From: Chryseobacterium culicis
GTDB lineage: Bacteria > Bacteroidota > Bacteroidia > Flavobacteriales > Weeksellaceae
Assembly (NCBI RefSeq): GCF_002979755.1
Contig: NZ_PCPP01000005.1
Span: 186,001-250,000, forward strand
Direction of reading: 5' to 3'
Length of the DNA: 64,000 nt
Positions 31,925 through 41,213 of this stretch are shown piece after piece (position 1 is the stretch's first letter; the number at the start of each line of letters is the position of its first letter). The position numbers and the translations under genes are program-made. Under the pieces are notes generated by a model. That model made no database searches. It saw only the letters and a program-made list of their open reading frames with translations, and was not told the DNA's origin.

Positions 31925-34561
31925 ATGAAAAAAATTCGACTAAGTGTTAAGCTATTGTTGTTTTGTTCAATTTTTGGTGCGGGTGTAGTATCTGCCCAGC
32001 AATATGAACAAACCATCAAGGACTATGTTAATTCTGCTCAGGGATCGTTTCAGAGAGTGAATCCGGAGCTTAAAGTATTTAAAATCATTAATGTAGATCC
32101 TTCAAAAAGCTTAAATGGAGATGTTGTAGGGATACAGCAAACAATTAATGGTATTCCTGTTTTTGGAAGCTCTGCCAATGTTTTGATCAGAGATGGAAAA
32201 GTTTTAAACTTTGCAGATACTTTCATTAAAAATTCCCCTTCTGCGATTAAAGGAAAAGAAAAAGGGAAAAAAGAATCATTAGTAGCTGAAACCGTTAAAA
32301 AGCTGAACGGTTTACCTACTGTTAAAAATGTTGACGGAAAAGAAGAACCTATCCGTGTCAATACGGTTTATTTTGCAAAAAATGGAGAGCTGATTCTGGG
32401 TTACCAGTTCTATATTGAAGAAAAAGGAACCGGTAATGTATGGAATACCATCGTCAGTACAGATGACAGCAGCATTTTATACCAGGAAAATACAACTTTA
32501 TCATGTAATTTTCACGATGAAGCTTATGATCACCATAGTTCATCAGAACATAATATTCAGACCTCTTTACCTGAAAATATAGCAACTGCAAATCTGCAGA
32601 ACCCTGCAAATTTCGTATTAGTGCCTGATAATGCTTCTTACAACGTGTTTGCATTTCCTACGGAAGCGCCTACGTTTGGAGCAAGGACATTGCTTACCAA
32701 CCCATGGGATCTGACAGCTTCACCGGAAGGATGGCATTCTGACGGAACTAATCATTATACCATAACAAGAGGGAACAACACATTTGCTTATACTGATGAG
32801 AGTAATCTCAATACTCCACAATTTTCTCCAGATGGAGGGGCAAACAGAGTATTTGATTTTCCTTTAGATATAACAGCCAGTCACACAACATATACTTCGG
32901 CAGCAGTAACGAATTTATTCTACAATGCGAATAAAACGCATGACGTATTTTATAAATTCGGATTTACAGAATCTGCAAGAAATTATCAGGTAAATAATTT
33001 TGGAAACGGAGGAGTAGGTAATGATCCTGTTCTTGCGGAATCCAGAGATGGTAGTGGTCTTAATAATGCCAACTTTAGCCCGGGTACTGATGGAACAAGC
33101 GGAAGAATGCAAATGTTCCTTTTTTCACCGAGTGGAAATGTAAGGTATCTTTATTATAATTCACCATCCACTTATACCGCCAGAGCCCCTATTGCTACTA
33201 CCGCGAATTTTGGACCTCAAATTATGGGAAATCCACCTGTAACAGGAGATCTTACTCTTTCTACACCTGCTGACGCATGTACTGCAGTGACTGCCGGAAG
33301 CCTTGTAGGAAAGATAGCAGTAGTCAATGCTGCAGGATGTGGTTTTGCTGTTAAAACAAAGAATTTACAGAATGCAGGGGCAGTAGGAGTTATACAATAC
33401 CACCCGTCAAGTAATACTCCTGTAGGAATGGGAGGAGCGGATGCTTCCATCACAATCCCTACCATTATGGTGGGTATGTCAGAAGGTCAGTTCCTGGTGA
33501 ATGACCTAACTAACGGAACTGTTGGTAATGCTACATTGAAAACAGATGCCGTTTACAAAGATGCAAGTTTAGATAACGGAGTAATCAGCCACGAGTACGG
33601 TCATGGTATTTCCAATCGTCTTACCGGAACAGGAAGCTCTTGTTTGTCTTTTATTTCGTCTAATGAGCAGATGGGTGAAGGATGGTCAGACTTCTTCGCT
33701 TTGATGATGACAACCAGACCGGGAGATACTTCTTCTATGGCCAGAGGTGTAGGAACTTTCGTTTCAGGACAGACTACTACCGGTGGAGGAATAAGACCTG
33801 CAAAATATTCACCTGACTTTGCCATCAATGATTATACTTATGGCCGTACCAACGGGATGAAAATAAGTACAACTATTTCAGGAATAGCAGTTACAGTGCC
33901 TGATGTTCACAGTATCGGATTTATCTGGGCTTCCATGCTTTGGGACCTTAACTGGAAATATGTAGAAAAATACGGATACAACAGTAACGTTCTTGCAGAT
34001 GCGAACAGTGGAAGTGCACGAGTACTTCAGTTGGTCGTAGATGCTCTTAAATTACAGCAATGTAACCCAACTTTCATACAGGGAAGAAATGCGATTCTTG
34101 CTGCAGAAATGGCAAAAACAAATGGGGTAGATAAATGTATGATTTGGAATGTATTCGCTAAAAGAGGGTTAGGGGTTAATGCATCTGCAGGAGCTCTTAA
34201 TGGTTTAGCAATGGGTGCTAATCAGCCTTTACCGGAAATGAGTGATCAGGTGGAAGACTTTACTGTTCCTGCAGAATGTGCTGCATTGGCGGTAAAAGAA
34301 ATTAATAATTCTAAAGGAATATCCATCTATCCAAATCCTGTAAGAAATGAATTCACGATAAAAACACCGTCAGATGTTAATCTGTCAGGAATTACAACTG
34401 TTTCTATCTTTGATTTTACAGGAAAACTGATTTCTAAAGAAAGTATCAACCTTAATAAGCAAAATACCATCAGTGCAGAAAAACTGATCAATGGTGCTTA
34501 TATTGTGAAAGTTAGCAATGAATCAATTGACTATTCTCAAAAGATTATCGTTTCAAAATAG
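31925..34561 (+). CDS. Secreted M36 (fungalysin-like) metalloprotease with T9SS sorting domain
   Basis: Zinc endopeptidase of 878 aa. The signal peptide covers about 1-24 (SAQ). An N-terminal propeptide of the fungalysin/thermolysin type (FTP) spans about 40-190. A PA-domain-like insertion lies within the catalytic region (about 440-535, KIAVVNAAGCGFAVKTKNLQNAGAVGVI). The zinc motif HEYGHGISNR (about 556-565) and the third-ligand segment MGEGWSDFFALMM (about 581-593) are intact. The C-terminal ~75 residues (ISIYPNPVRNEFTI to the final KIIVSK) are a type A T9SS sorting signal, so export is across the outer membrane. It has its own promoter region upstream (31696-31924) and a terminator downstream. 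Confidence 0.94.
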   Translation: MKKIRLSVKLLLFCSIFGAGVVSAQQYEQTIKDYVNSAQGSFQRVNPELKVFKIINVDPSKSLNGDVVGIQQTINGIPVFGSSANVLIRDGKVLNFADTFIKNSPSAIKGKEKGKKESLVAETVKKLNGLPTVKNVDGKEEPIRVNTVYFAKNGELILGYQFYIEEKGTGNVWNTIVSTDDSSILYQENTTLSCNFHDEAYDHHSSSEHNIQTSLPENIATANLQNPANFVLVPDNASYNVFAFPTEAPTFGARTLLTNPWDLTASPEGWHSDGTNHYTITRGNNTFAYTDESNLNTPQFSPDGGANRVFDFPLDITASHTTYTSAAVTNLFYNANKTHDVFYKFGFTESARNYQVNNFGNGGVGNDPVLAESRDGSGLNNANFSPGTDGTSGRMQMFLFSPSGNVRYLYYNSPSTYTARAPIATTANFGPQIMGNPPVTGDLTLSTPADACTAVTAGSLVGKIAVVNAAGCGFAVKTKNLQNAGAVGVIQYHPSSNTPVGMGGADASITIPTIMVGMSEGQFLVNDLTNGTVGNATLKTDAVYKDASLDNGVISHEYGHGISNRLTGTGSSCLSFISSNEQMGEGWSDFFALMMTTRPGDTSSMARGVGTFVSGQTTTGGGIRPAKYSPDFAINDYTYGRTNGMKISTTISGIAVTVPDVHSIGFIWASMLWDLNWKYVEKYGYNSNVLADANSGSARVLQLVVDALKLQQCNPTFIQGRNAILAAEMAKTNGVDKCMIWNVFAKRGLGVNASAGALNGLAMGANQPLPEMSDQVEDFTVPAECAALAVKEINNSKGISIYPNPVRNEFTIKTPSDVNLSGITTVSIFDFTGKLISKESINLNKQNTISAEKLINGAYIVKVSNESIDYSQKIIVSK

Positions 34562-34586
34562 GAAATAATAATAACTAATTGTGATG

Positions 34587-34614
34587 AGCCTGGAACATTG
34601 TTCCGGGCTTTTTT
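34587..34614 (+). terminator. Terminator after the M36 protease
   Basis: AGCCTGGAAC pairs with GTTCCGGGCT (one T-G pair) around an ATT loop, followed by six T. Confidence 0.8.
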
Positions 34615-35785
34615 AGTTGTTTTCCGGGCTTACTTTATTCAGGAACAGAAAAGAGGCTATCCCTGCAAGAGCAGAAAGTGTTGTACTTAAGATGAAACTG
34701 CCGATAACGTATTGCAGAAGATTGTTTTTGATCAGCTCAAAATTTAAATCCTGGCTTAAAATATCACTGTCACCACTTACAAATGGTGCTCCTAAAAATA
34801 GAGAAGCGGCAATGATAAAAGGAATAAAAGGGGGAAGACTTACATTGGAGGCTACAAATGCAAGTACTTTGTTGAGCTTAAAGAGTACAGATAGACTGAT
34901 GACCAGAAGCGTCTGAAATCCCCAAAAAGGAGAAAGCCCTATAAAAACTCCCAGCGCTATAGAAAATGCCTTTGTACGGTTGCTCCCGTCACTTTCTAAG
35001 ACATCTTCCTGTATGAATCTTTTAAAGCTTTTTTTTTTGAAATTATTCACGAAATTTCTCGGAATAATATAAAGCAGGGTAATCGTCACCAAAATCGTAT
35101 TCAGAATACTGATTCTCGTAAAATCCTTGAAAGGTCTGAAGTGGGAAACCCGTTCTGCCGGATCATATAAAACCCTGATCGGTACATTTTTTACCGGAAC
35201 ATGTCTCCAGGCAGTTCTTACAATGATTTCGATTTCAAATTCAAACTTGGGGGTAAAATATTTCTTTGGAATTCTATGTAAAGGATAAAGTCTGTATCCG
35301 GATTGGGTATCTTCCAGTTTTATACCAGTTTCAAACCAGAACCAGAAGTTGGAAAAACGGTTTCCAAAGCTGCTTTTCTTGGGAATACCATCCTGAGACA
35401 TATTTCTGTTTCCAATCAGAAGAACTTCTTCTTTTTCCTGAAGAAGCGCCTCTACGAATACCGGAATATCATCCGGATAATGCTGTCCGTCCGAATCAAT
35501 GGTGATGGCATAATCATACCCGGATTTTTTTGCTGCTCTAAAACCTGTTTTAAGGGCATTTCCTTTTCCTTTGTTCTCTGGTAAAGAGATTACCGTAATC
35601 TGAGGATATTGGCCAAGGATCTGAGGGGTAGAATCTGTGGAACCATCATTGACCACAATAATACTTCCGGTGTAGTTGAGAACACCGTCAATAACCCTGT
35701 TCAGAGTCTTTTCATTATTGTAGGTAGGTATTAAAATGCATATCTTCTTTTCAGAAATTGCATTTTGAACTTCAGCAAGGGACAT
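34613..35785 (-). CDS. GT2 glycosyltransferase with C-terminal DUF2062 membrane domain
   Basis: Fusion protein of 390 aa. The N-terminal family 2 glycosyltransferase (about 13-230) begins ICILIPTYNNEKTLNRVIDG and has the metal-binding block IVVNDGSTDSTP (about 44-55) and the DxD-like AITIDSDGQHYPDD (about 93-106). The C-terminal DUF2062 domain (about 265-380) has three membrane helices and the motif ALGVFIGLSPFWGFQTL. This two-part protein is a recurrent member of flexirubin/aryl polyene loci. It is the last gene of the long minus-strand operon, 4 bases after its neighbour. The sugar or lipid acceptor is unknown. Confidence 0.88.
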   Translation of the reverse strand: MSLAEVQNAISEKKICILIPTYNNEKTLNRVIDGVLNYTGSIIVVNDGSTDSTPQILGQYPQITVISLPENKGKGNALKTGFRAAKKSGYDYAITIDSDGQHYPDDIPVFVEALLQEKEEVLLIGNRNMSQDGIPKKSSFGNRFSNFWFWFETGIKLEDTQSGYRLYPLHRIPKKYFTPKFEFEIEIIVRTAWRHVPVKNVPIRVLYDPAERVSHFRPFKDFTRISILNTILVTITLLYIIPRNFVNNFKKKSFKRFIQEDVLESDGSNRTKAFSIALGVFIGLSPFWGFQTLLVISLSVLFKLNKVLAFVASNVSLPPFIPFIIAASLFLGAPFVSGDSDILSQDLNFELIKNNLLQYVIGSFILSTTLSALAGIASFLFLNKVSPENN

Positions 35786-35789
35786 TTTT

Positions 35790-36266
35790 TTATTTTAAAG
35801 TGGCTCTTTCCGCCTCTGTAATGGTTTTAGATTGCATAGCAAACCTTTTGATATAGCCTTTTAATGCAGTATTCTGTTTGCTGTAATTATTCAACAGGAA
35901 AGCTTTATCATCCTTTAGGCTTCCGCGGTAGCCTACAATTTTCGGAATATTTTCCTGAACGCTTAATCTGATCAGACGTAATTCTGCATTATTAGGATTA
36001 CTTTTGATAACGCTTTCAAGACTTGTTGCTCCTGTTTTTACCAGTGATTTTCTGTTACTTTTAGCAATTTTTGCCTCCATAATCTTCGCTGCTGCCTTGT
36101 AGCCTACAGTGACTGCATCAGAACCGGATTGTTTATCCGCAGTTTCAATGAAGTTTTGGGTATTGCCATTAGATTCATTGGCTTTAGCATAGCTGTTTCT
36201 CAATGTTTCAAGATCCGACTGAAAGAAAAAAACAAATGCCGCTAAGAATGATAAGATTAGTTTCAT
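35790..36266 (-). CDS. Secreted hypothetical protein of the pigment operon
   Basis: Protein of 158 aa with a signal peptide (MKLILSFLAAFVFFFQSD, cleavage about 16-18). The mature part is a helical, charged domain (ETLRNSYAKANESN, GYKAAAKIMEAKIAKSNRKSL, LRLIRLSVQENIPKIVGYRGSL). It overlaps the FabZ-like gene by 4 bases and lies 4 bases before the GT2 gene, so it is translationally coupled on both sides. No domain was recognised. Its position suggests a periplasmic helper of the pigment pathway. Confidence 0.75.
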   Translation of the reverse strand: MKLILSFLAAFVFFFQSDLETLRNSYAKANESNGNTQNFIETADKQSGSDAVTVGYKAAAKIMEAKIAKSNRKSLVKTGATSLESVIKSNPNNAELRLIRLSVQENIPKIVGYRGSLKDDKAFLLNNYSKQNTALKGYIKRFAMQSKTITEAERATLK

Positions 36267-36643
36267 GATGGTATTTTTTTATAGCTTACAGACAATTTCA
36301 ATGCAATAGTCTCGCCAAAAGAAGTTGCGTTTTTTACTTTAACGTCTTCTCCATTTTCAGCAATATCAAGTTGAAGAATCAAATCAGGTGTTTCAAACGG
36401 ATTGATAATTGCCATAAATTTTACATTCGAAGCTGTTTTAAGGAATAATTTTGAACCTGTAAATTCTTCTGTCAGCTCTTTAATGATCTGCATCATACAA
36501 ACACCAGGTGTTACCGGATTCCCAGGAAAATGTCCTTTAAAAATCTCGTGGTCTTTATTCAGATGGATATGAGCGGTAAACTTTCCGTCTTCTGTCTTAT
36601 CGTATGATGTTAATGTGTAAAAGTCTGTAAGAATGGTTTGCAT
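36263..36643 (-). CDS. FabZ-like 3-hydroxyacyl-ACP dehydratase with a Gln at the catalytic Glu site
   Basis: Hotdog-fold protein of 126 aa. The FabZ block is clear: EIFKGHFPGNPVTPGVCMMQIIKE. The catalytic His of GHFP (about 38) is present. The position of the catalytic Glu (as in PGVLILEA of E. coli FabZ) is a Gln here (CMMQ). Either activity is altered or the missing acid comes from a partner hotdog protein. Overlap with the next gene is 4 bases. A dehydration role in polyene extension is inferred from family and locus. Confidence 0.87.
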   Translation of the reverse strand: MQTILTDFYTLTSYDKTEDGKFTAHIHLNKDHEIFKGHFPGNPVTPGVCMMQIIKELTEEFTGSKLFLKTASNVKFMAIINPFETPDLILQLDIAENGEDVKVKNATSFGETIALKLSVSYKKIPS

Positions 36644-36724
36644 GATCTTATTTTTTAAGATTAAATGTACAATACAATCTGATCTGAAAAGAACTCAAAT
36701 ATGGTACGATTTCCCTGTTGGAAC

Positions 36725-37360
36725 TTATTCTGTTTCGGTTATTTGAACTAGTTTTATATTGATCTTAAAGTCTTTGTGCTGTAGATTTAAGCTATCCGCG
36801 AAGATATGCTTTTTTGCATCAAAAGTAAAATCGATTTTTTCCTTGTTATTTTTCGTGTAAATGATCTGTTTCAATAAATTGTTTTCTTTACTGAAGAATA
36901 AATAATACCTTTTATTCTCAATTTTAGAAAGATAAATTTTCGCATTTTCATTCTCAAAACTTTCGCTTACCGGATATTGTTTTTTCAGAAGCTGCTGAAA
37001 ATCGTTCTTCAGGAAATTAATAACGATTTTTTTATCCAGGTCAGGAAGTACATAATTCAATTTGAAATTATTCTCAGAAACCTCAAAATCAATTAGTTTG
37101 TTCCCGAAATCTGATGTTAAAGCAACACGATGGGTTGTTTCATTCAATTTTTTGATGATCAGAATCCCGCTCACATGGTTTTTATAAATGTCCATCTGGC
37201 ATTTGTATACATAATCTTCGCCTGAAGAGAAGTATAAGTTTTCAACCATCTTTTCAGACGGGGAAACAGGCTTTACTCCCGTTAGCTTATACGTTTTACA
37301 GGAAACTGCCAGAATGAGAATCAGGCTATAGAGTAAACTCTGACGCAGGAATTGAAGCAT
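36725..37360 (-). CDS. Lipoprotein of the LolA-linked export module
   Basis: Protein of 211 aa with a clear lipobox (SLILILAVSC, Cys about 20). The longest frame uses a TTG at 37384. The ATG at 37360 gives a proper signal peptide and still overlaps the LolA gene by 35 bases. The mature part is beta-rich with charged loops (EDYVYKCQMDIYKNHVSGILIIKK, VISLNNE-type segments), similar in outline to DUF4292-like lipoproteins in Bacteroidota, but no family was firmly recognised. Pairing with LolA suggests a role in carrying a lipid or pigment to the outer membrane. Confidence 0.7.
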   Translation of the reverse strand: MLQFLRQSLLYSLILILAVSCKTYKLTGVKPVSPSEKMVENLYFSSGEDYVYKCQMDIYKNHVSGILIIKKLNETTHRVALTSDFGNKLIDFEVSENNFKLNYVLPDLDKKIVINFLKNDFQQLLKKQYPVSESFENENAKIYLSKIENKRYYLFFSKENNLLKQIIYTKNNKEKIDFTFDAKKHIFADSLNLQHKDFKINIKLVQITETE

Positions 37361-37952
37361 TGACCTTGGTGTTTTTGAAAACAATATTCGTAGTATCTCC
37401 GGAAGCTTCAGTCATATTTACCTGAGAAACCGTCGACTGGTTCTTAGGGAAATACAGCTCAATCTGTTTGATGTATTTCAACAGTTGGGATGTTTTAGGA
37501 ATAAACTTGGCCACATTATAATTTCCGTTCTTGAAGTACGTTACCGTAAATTCAGGATCATTGAACATGGTTCCGTTTGAACTTCCTACAATCAGTTTAT
37601 TGATTTTTTCAAATGTTTTGCTCTTGGCATCTACAGAAGATTTTTTCCCCTGATCATTGATGTAGATCTTATTGCTTTTAAAAACAATACTGTACTGATA
37701 AGGTTTAGTATACTTCCAGCTCAGCATATTGGGAGTCTGTAATGACATTTTTCCATAGGTAACAATGCTTTTATCCAGAAAATCCATTTTTTTGGTCTGG
37801 GTAAAATCACTTTGTAATGTTTTGATCTCTTTGGTCTCTGAAGAAACCTTCGATACAAATGCTTTGGCTTCAGCTCCTGACATTGCCGTGTTTTGTGCAA
37901 AAAAGAAACCTGAAACCAGTAAGAATGCTCCGAAAGCAATATTTTTAATCAT
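37326..37952 (-). CDS. LolA-like outer-membrane lipoprotein carrier
   Basis: Periplasmic carrier of 208 aa with a signal peptide (about 1-20, FFAQ). The LolA-type beta-half-barrel is visible in LQSDFTQTKKMDFLDKSIVTYGKM, LSWKYTKPYQYSIVFKSNKIYIND and later NIVFKNTKVNASIPASEFTL. It overlaps the deacetylase by 8 bases and the following lipoprotein by 35, so all three are coupled. In aryl polyene loci a LolA homologue is a standard member and is thought to carry the lipid-like pigment. It may serve the same role here. Confidence 0.85.
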   Translation of the reverse strand: MIKNIAFGAFLLVSGFFFAQNTAMSGAEAKAFVSKVSSETKEIKTLQSDFTQTKKMDFLDKSIVTYGKMSLQTPNMLSWKYTKPYQYSIVFKSNKIYINDQGKKSSVDAKSKTFEKINKLIVGSSNGTMFNDPEFTVTYFKNGNYNVAKFIPKTSQLLKYIKQIELYFPKNQSTVSQVNMTEASGDTTNIVFKNTKVNASIPASEFTL

Positions 37953-38700
37953 TTCTATTTGAATTTATAACTGTATCAACGGTAAAGGTTGAATATTTTT
38001 TGTCCTTCAAAAATACTAATAAATCTATCAGAACACGATAAGTCTTTTCCGAAGTATCATGAAGCAGGATAATGCTCCCTTTTTTTAAGTCTTTGGTAAC
38101 TCTGGTATAGATTTTCTTTTCATCATCAATGATGGTGTCTAAGGAACGGACATTCCATCCGATACTTTTTTTATGTGTTCTTTTAATCGCTTTCGCAATA
38201 TTGGGATTTGTCACTCCGAAAGGTGGCCTGTAGAGATGGGTGCTGATATTTCCAACGTTCTTCATGATTGCATCACATTTTTCAATTTCCTCAATCATTT
38301 TTGAAGTAGATAAAAATCCGGTGGAATTGGAATGTGATAACGTATGATTTCCGATCGTATGGCCTTCAGCAATAATTCTCTGAAACGTTTCCGGATATTT
38401 TTCGATCTGTTTCCCAATACAGAAAAAGGTGGCTTTTACCTGATGTTCCTTAAGTAAGTCTAAAAATTTCGGGGTAAACTCGGTAGGCCCGTCATCAAAA
38501 GTAAGAGCTACTTCTTTAAATTTGGTGCGTTTATGAGTAAGGCTGTTGACAAAATATCCCAGTTCAATATCAAAAGAACCCCAAACTACAATTGCAGAAA
38601 AAGCAAAAAAACAAAATAGATACACCCAAAAACTTCCGTGAAACGCATAAATAAAAGCGTTACAGAAAAGATAGAAGAGGATGAATGGATAGTGTTTCAT
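37945..38700 (-). CDS. Polysaccharide deacetylase (NodB-like)
   Basis: Membrane-anchored esterase/deacetylase of 251 aa, with two hydrophobic segments at the N-terminus (about 4-23 and 25-44). The NodB domain has the metal/catalytic motif VALTFDDGPTEFTPKFL (about 64-80), the H-x3-H metal ligands in HTIGNHTLSHS (about 112-122), RPPFGVTNPNIAKAI (about 157-171) and a late ILLHDTSEKT (about 210). All catalytic residues are present. It overlaps LolA by 8 bases. It removes acetyl groups from a glycan or similar ester. The target in this locus is unknown. Confidence 0.9.
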   Translation of the reverse strand: MKHYPFILFYLFCNAFIYAFHGSFWVYLFCFFAFSAIVVWGSFDIELGYFVNSLTHKRTKFKEVALTFDDGPTEFTPKFLDLLKEHQVKATFFCIGKQIEKYPETFQRIIAEGHTIGNHTLSHSNSTGFLSTSKMIEEIEKCDAIMKNVGNISTHLYRPPFGVTNPNIAKAIKRTHKKSIGWNVRSLDTIIDDEKKIYTRVTKDLKKGSIILLHDTSEKTYRVLIDLLVFLKDKKYSTFTVDTVINSNRND

Positions 38701-38749
38701 TGCTGATTACTTTTTTATATTGTTGATTAATTGGAAACCTCTGTTGTAC

Positions 38750-38843
38750 TTTGTCACTCCGTAGGGGTCTAAACTAATTTAGATTACACGCTCCACTTCA
38801 GAACCTTGTTCGCAGACCTTTGGTCTGTGCTCTGAATGACAAA
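38750..38843. repeat. REP-like intergenic element
   Basis: The 170-base gap 38701-38871 holds an inverted-repeat element. TTTGTCACTC (38750) is mirrored by GAATGACAAA (38834-38843), with internal palindromes CTAAACTAATTTAG and AGACCTTTGGTCT. It is more GC-rich than its surroundings. Elements with TTTGTCATTC ends are recalled as common in Bacteroidota intergenes. That is not verified here. Confidence 0.55.
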
Positions 38844-38871
38844 TAGACCGTATAATTTTCAATTTCAACAA

Positions 38872-39933
38872 TTATGCCTTTTCCAGTAATACCAAACTGT
38901 GATCATCACCTCCCAGATGATTGTAGAGAAGTATATTCTTCACACTTTCTTTTTTCTCAGTGTTGATCATCATAACCTCCGGGATCTGCTGTTCCTTAAG
39001 GATATGACAGGCTATAAACGTTGAAAAACCACTGGCTGTATTGAATTCACCACTCAGATGTTTATAATACAGCTGCGCTGAATCCGGAAAAAGATCCATT
39101 GCTTTAGTATAATACATATCTGAATTTGCATCTCCACTGAACCCTAAAATAACCGCATCAATATGATTGTGGGAAAGATTGTTTTGAGCTAAAAAATTCT
39201 GGATGAAATCTTTTACTTCATTCAATTCCACCTTATTGCTGATTTGGATATTCTTAAGCTTGGCGTAAGAGTTTTCAGTCTTGTTTTTTCCTACAACAAA
39301 GAAACTTGCCCCTTCACCCCAGATTACTCCATTGGTAGTGGAATTGAAGTAGTCAACGGGAAGATCTGTTTCTTTTTTGATGGTATTATTCAAACAGTAA
39401 AGCTCCATTGTTCTGTCGGTCTGTTCATCTGTAGATCCTACAAGAACATTTTCTGCTTCTCCGTCATTGATCTGAAGCTGAGCATCCAATAATGAAAACT
39501 CCAGTGAGGAAGAAGTATTTACATAGGTGAAGTTGTAAGCATGACATTGCAATCCCAGAGCAATCTGTCCTGCTACCGTATTGTGAGTAGACTGAATAAA
39601 AAAGGTAGGAGTAAGAAACTCTTCATGATTATCAATCACATTTTTCAGGAACTTTTCAGAATCCTGTGAACAGCCCATTCCGGTTCCTACGATGATGGCA
39701 TCCGGTTGTTCAATACCGGCTTCCTTCAATGCGTAATTTGATGCTACAGAACTCATTTTTACTGTTTTAGACATTCTTCTGATCATTGCAGGCGGAATGA
39801 ACTCTTTATAATTGGGTTCTATCGCTTTAATGATGTTTGAAGAATTCCTGGGAGTAAGGTTCTGTAGAATATTGTCGTTTAAAGTGTCCTGAACTGAGAT
39901 ACAGGATGCACTGTTGATGTATACTGTACTCAT
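38872..39933 (-). CDS. Ketosynthase-like protein without the active-site Cys (chain-length-factor-like)
   Basis: KAS-fold protein of 353 aa. The segment equivalent to STACSSAANAI of its neighbour reads YVNTSSSLEFSL, so Thr/Ser replaces the nucleophile Cys (about 141-143). The second-half His motifs of active KAS are also not obvious (HIDAVILGF, LSGEFNTASG). It overlaps the intact ketosynthase at 39930 by 4 bases. This is the pattern of a KAS/chain-length-factor pair in type II polyketide systems. A structural partner that sets chain length is the likely role. Independent activity is unlikely. Confidence 0.85.
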   Translation of the reverse strand: MSTVYINSASCISVQDTLNDNILQNLTPRNSSNIIKAIEPNYKEFIPPAMIRRMSKTVKMSSVASNYALKEAGIEQPDAIIVGTGMGCSQDSEKFLKNVIDNHEEFLTPTFFIQSTHNTVAGQIALGLQCHAYNFTYVNTSSSLEFSLLDAQLQINDGEAENVLVGSTDEQTDRTMELYCLNNTIKKETDLPVDYFNSTTNGVIWGEGASFFVVGKNKTENSYAKLKNIQISNKVELNEVKDFIQNFLAQNNLSHNHIDAVILGFSGDANSDMYYTKAMDLFPDSAQLYYKHLSGEFNTASGFSTFIACHILKEQQIPEVMMINTEKKESVKNILLYNHLGGDDHSLVLLEKA

Positions 39934-41129
39934 GATTTTGAGAAAATTAAAGTTGAACAGTTTCCTCCAAATCCAAATGAATTGGAAAGCACATGATGGA
40001 TGCTTTTCTCTTTTAATTCAGTAACCGGAGTGAGATCAAACTCTTCCATTTTTGTTTTGAAATTCAGGTTGGGGAAAATAAGGCTGTTTTGCATTGCTAA
40101 GATTGAAAATACCGCTTCAATTCCTGCTGCCGCTGCCAAAGTATGACCTGTAAATGCTTTTGTAGAACTGAATTCAGGTACCTGGTTTTCACCGAAGATT
40201 CTGATCATGGCAATTCCTTCTGATAAATCATTATTAGGAGTTGCTGTTCCGTGAACATTGATGTAATCTATATTTTCTTTATCTAATCCGGAGATTTTCA
40301 GGGCTTGCTGCATGGCTAAAAATGCCCCTTGCCCGTTTTCTGAAGAGGCTGTCTGATGGTGTGCATCATTCGCATTTCCATATCCGGAAAGATAAGCCAG
40401 GACTTTTTTGTTTTCTTTTTTGACTATCTCTTCAGATTCAAGAACTAAGAAAGCGGCTGCTTCTCCAAGGTTCAATCCTTTTCTGTTGTTGTCAAAAGGA
40501 GTGTTATAGGAATCCGTAAGAATCATCAGGGTATTGAATCCATTTAAGGTAAACTTTGAAAGGGAATCTGTTCCCCCGACAATGACACGGTCCAAAACTC
40601 CGTTTTTGATCAGTTTAGCGCCCATCATAATCGCATTGGCTGCCGATGAGCAGGCTGTACTGATGGTAGAAACCATGCCTTTCAATCCTAAATAATCAGC
40701 AATTGCCAATGAGGAATTTCCGGCATCGTGAGCGTCAATATATTTTTGCTTTTCAGGGAAGTCTTCGTAAGAGTAGAAATATTTTTCAGTAATATCCATT
40801 CCTCCTACACTGGTAGAAGAGATCAGCCCGGTTTTGTAACCATTGATATCTGAAATACCTGCACTTTCTACAGCTTCTTTTGCAGCAATCATTCCCAATA
40901 AAGAAGTTCTGGTTACATTGTTGTCTTCATCAAGCTGAAGTTTCTGTACAAGTTCTTTATTGGATAATTTTATTTCACCTGTTTTAATGATTCCGGCATG
41001 GCGGGTTTCAAACATTTCGATATCTGAAATTCCGTGTTTTCCGGTTTCTAATGAAATAAAATTTTCCTCCACATTGTTTCCAATGGAGGAAATGATGCCC
41101 ATTCCCGTTATGGCAATTTTTTGACTCAT
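39930..41129 (-). CDS. Beta-ketoacyl-ACP synthase, KAS II type
   Basis: Condensing enzyme of 399 aa with an intact Cys-His-His triad: STACSSAANAIMMG (Cys about 160), VHGTATPNNDLSEG (His about 294) and TGHTLAAAAG (His about 330). VLSNSFGFGGNCSTLIF closes the domain. It overlaps the Cys-less partner (38872) by 4 bases, so they are made together and probably form the extending heterodimer. An intergenic inverted repeat and then the carrier-protein gene precede it. Confidence 0.93.
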   Translation of the reverse strand: MSQKIAITGMGIISSIGNNVEENFISLETGKHGISDIEMFETRHAGIIKTGEIKLSNKELVQKLQLDEDNNVTRTSLLGMIAAKEAVESAGISDINGYKTGLISSTSVGGMDITEKYFYSYEDFPEKQKYIDAHDAGNSSLAIADYLGLKGMVSTISTACSSAANAIMMGAKLIKNGVLDRVIVGGTDSLSKFTLNGFNTLMILTDSYNTPFDNNRKGLNLGEAAAFLVLESEEIVKKENKKVLAYLSGYGNANDAHHQTASSENGQGAFLAMQQALKISGLDKENIDYINVHGTATPNNDLSEGIAMIRIFGENQVPEFSSTKAFTGHTLAAAAGIEAVFSILAMQNSLIFPNLNFKTKMEEFDLTPVTELKEKSIHHVLSNSFGFGGNCSTLIFSKS

Positions 41130-41139
41130 GGTATTAAAT

Positions 41140-41212
41140 AATATAACAATGTATCAATCTAACAATTTACCAATAATTGTTACATTGTTACACTGTTAAA
41201 TTGTTATATTGG
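41140..41212. repeat. Imperfect palindromic element between the carrier protein and ketosynthase genes
   Basis: About 73 bases, starting AATATAACAATGTATC and ending with TTGTTATATTGG. The left half, read forward, resembles the reverse complement of the right half. A sister element lies at 41484-41570, so the carrier-protein gene is flanked by both. Confidence 0.65.
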
Positions 41213-41213
41213 T

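Noticed and set aside
37721..37939. 72-codon frame in another phase of the LolA gene
   Set aside because: Same strand but in a different frame of a well-supported gene. No start signal or family resemblance.
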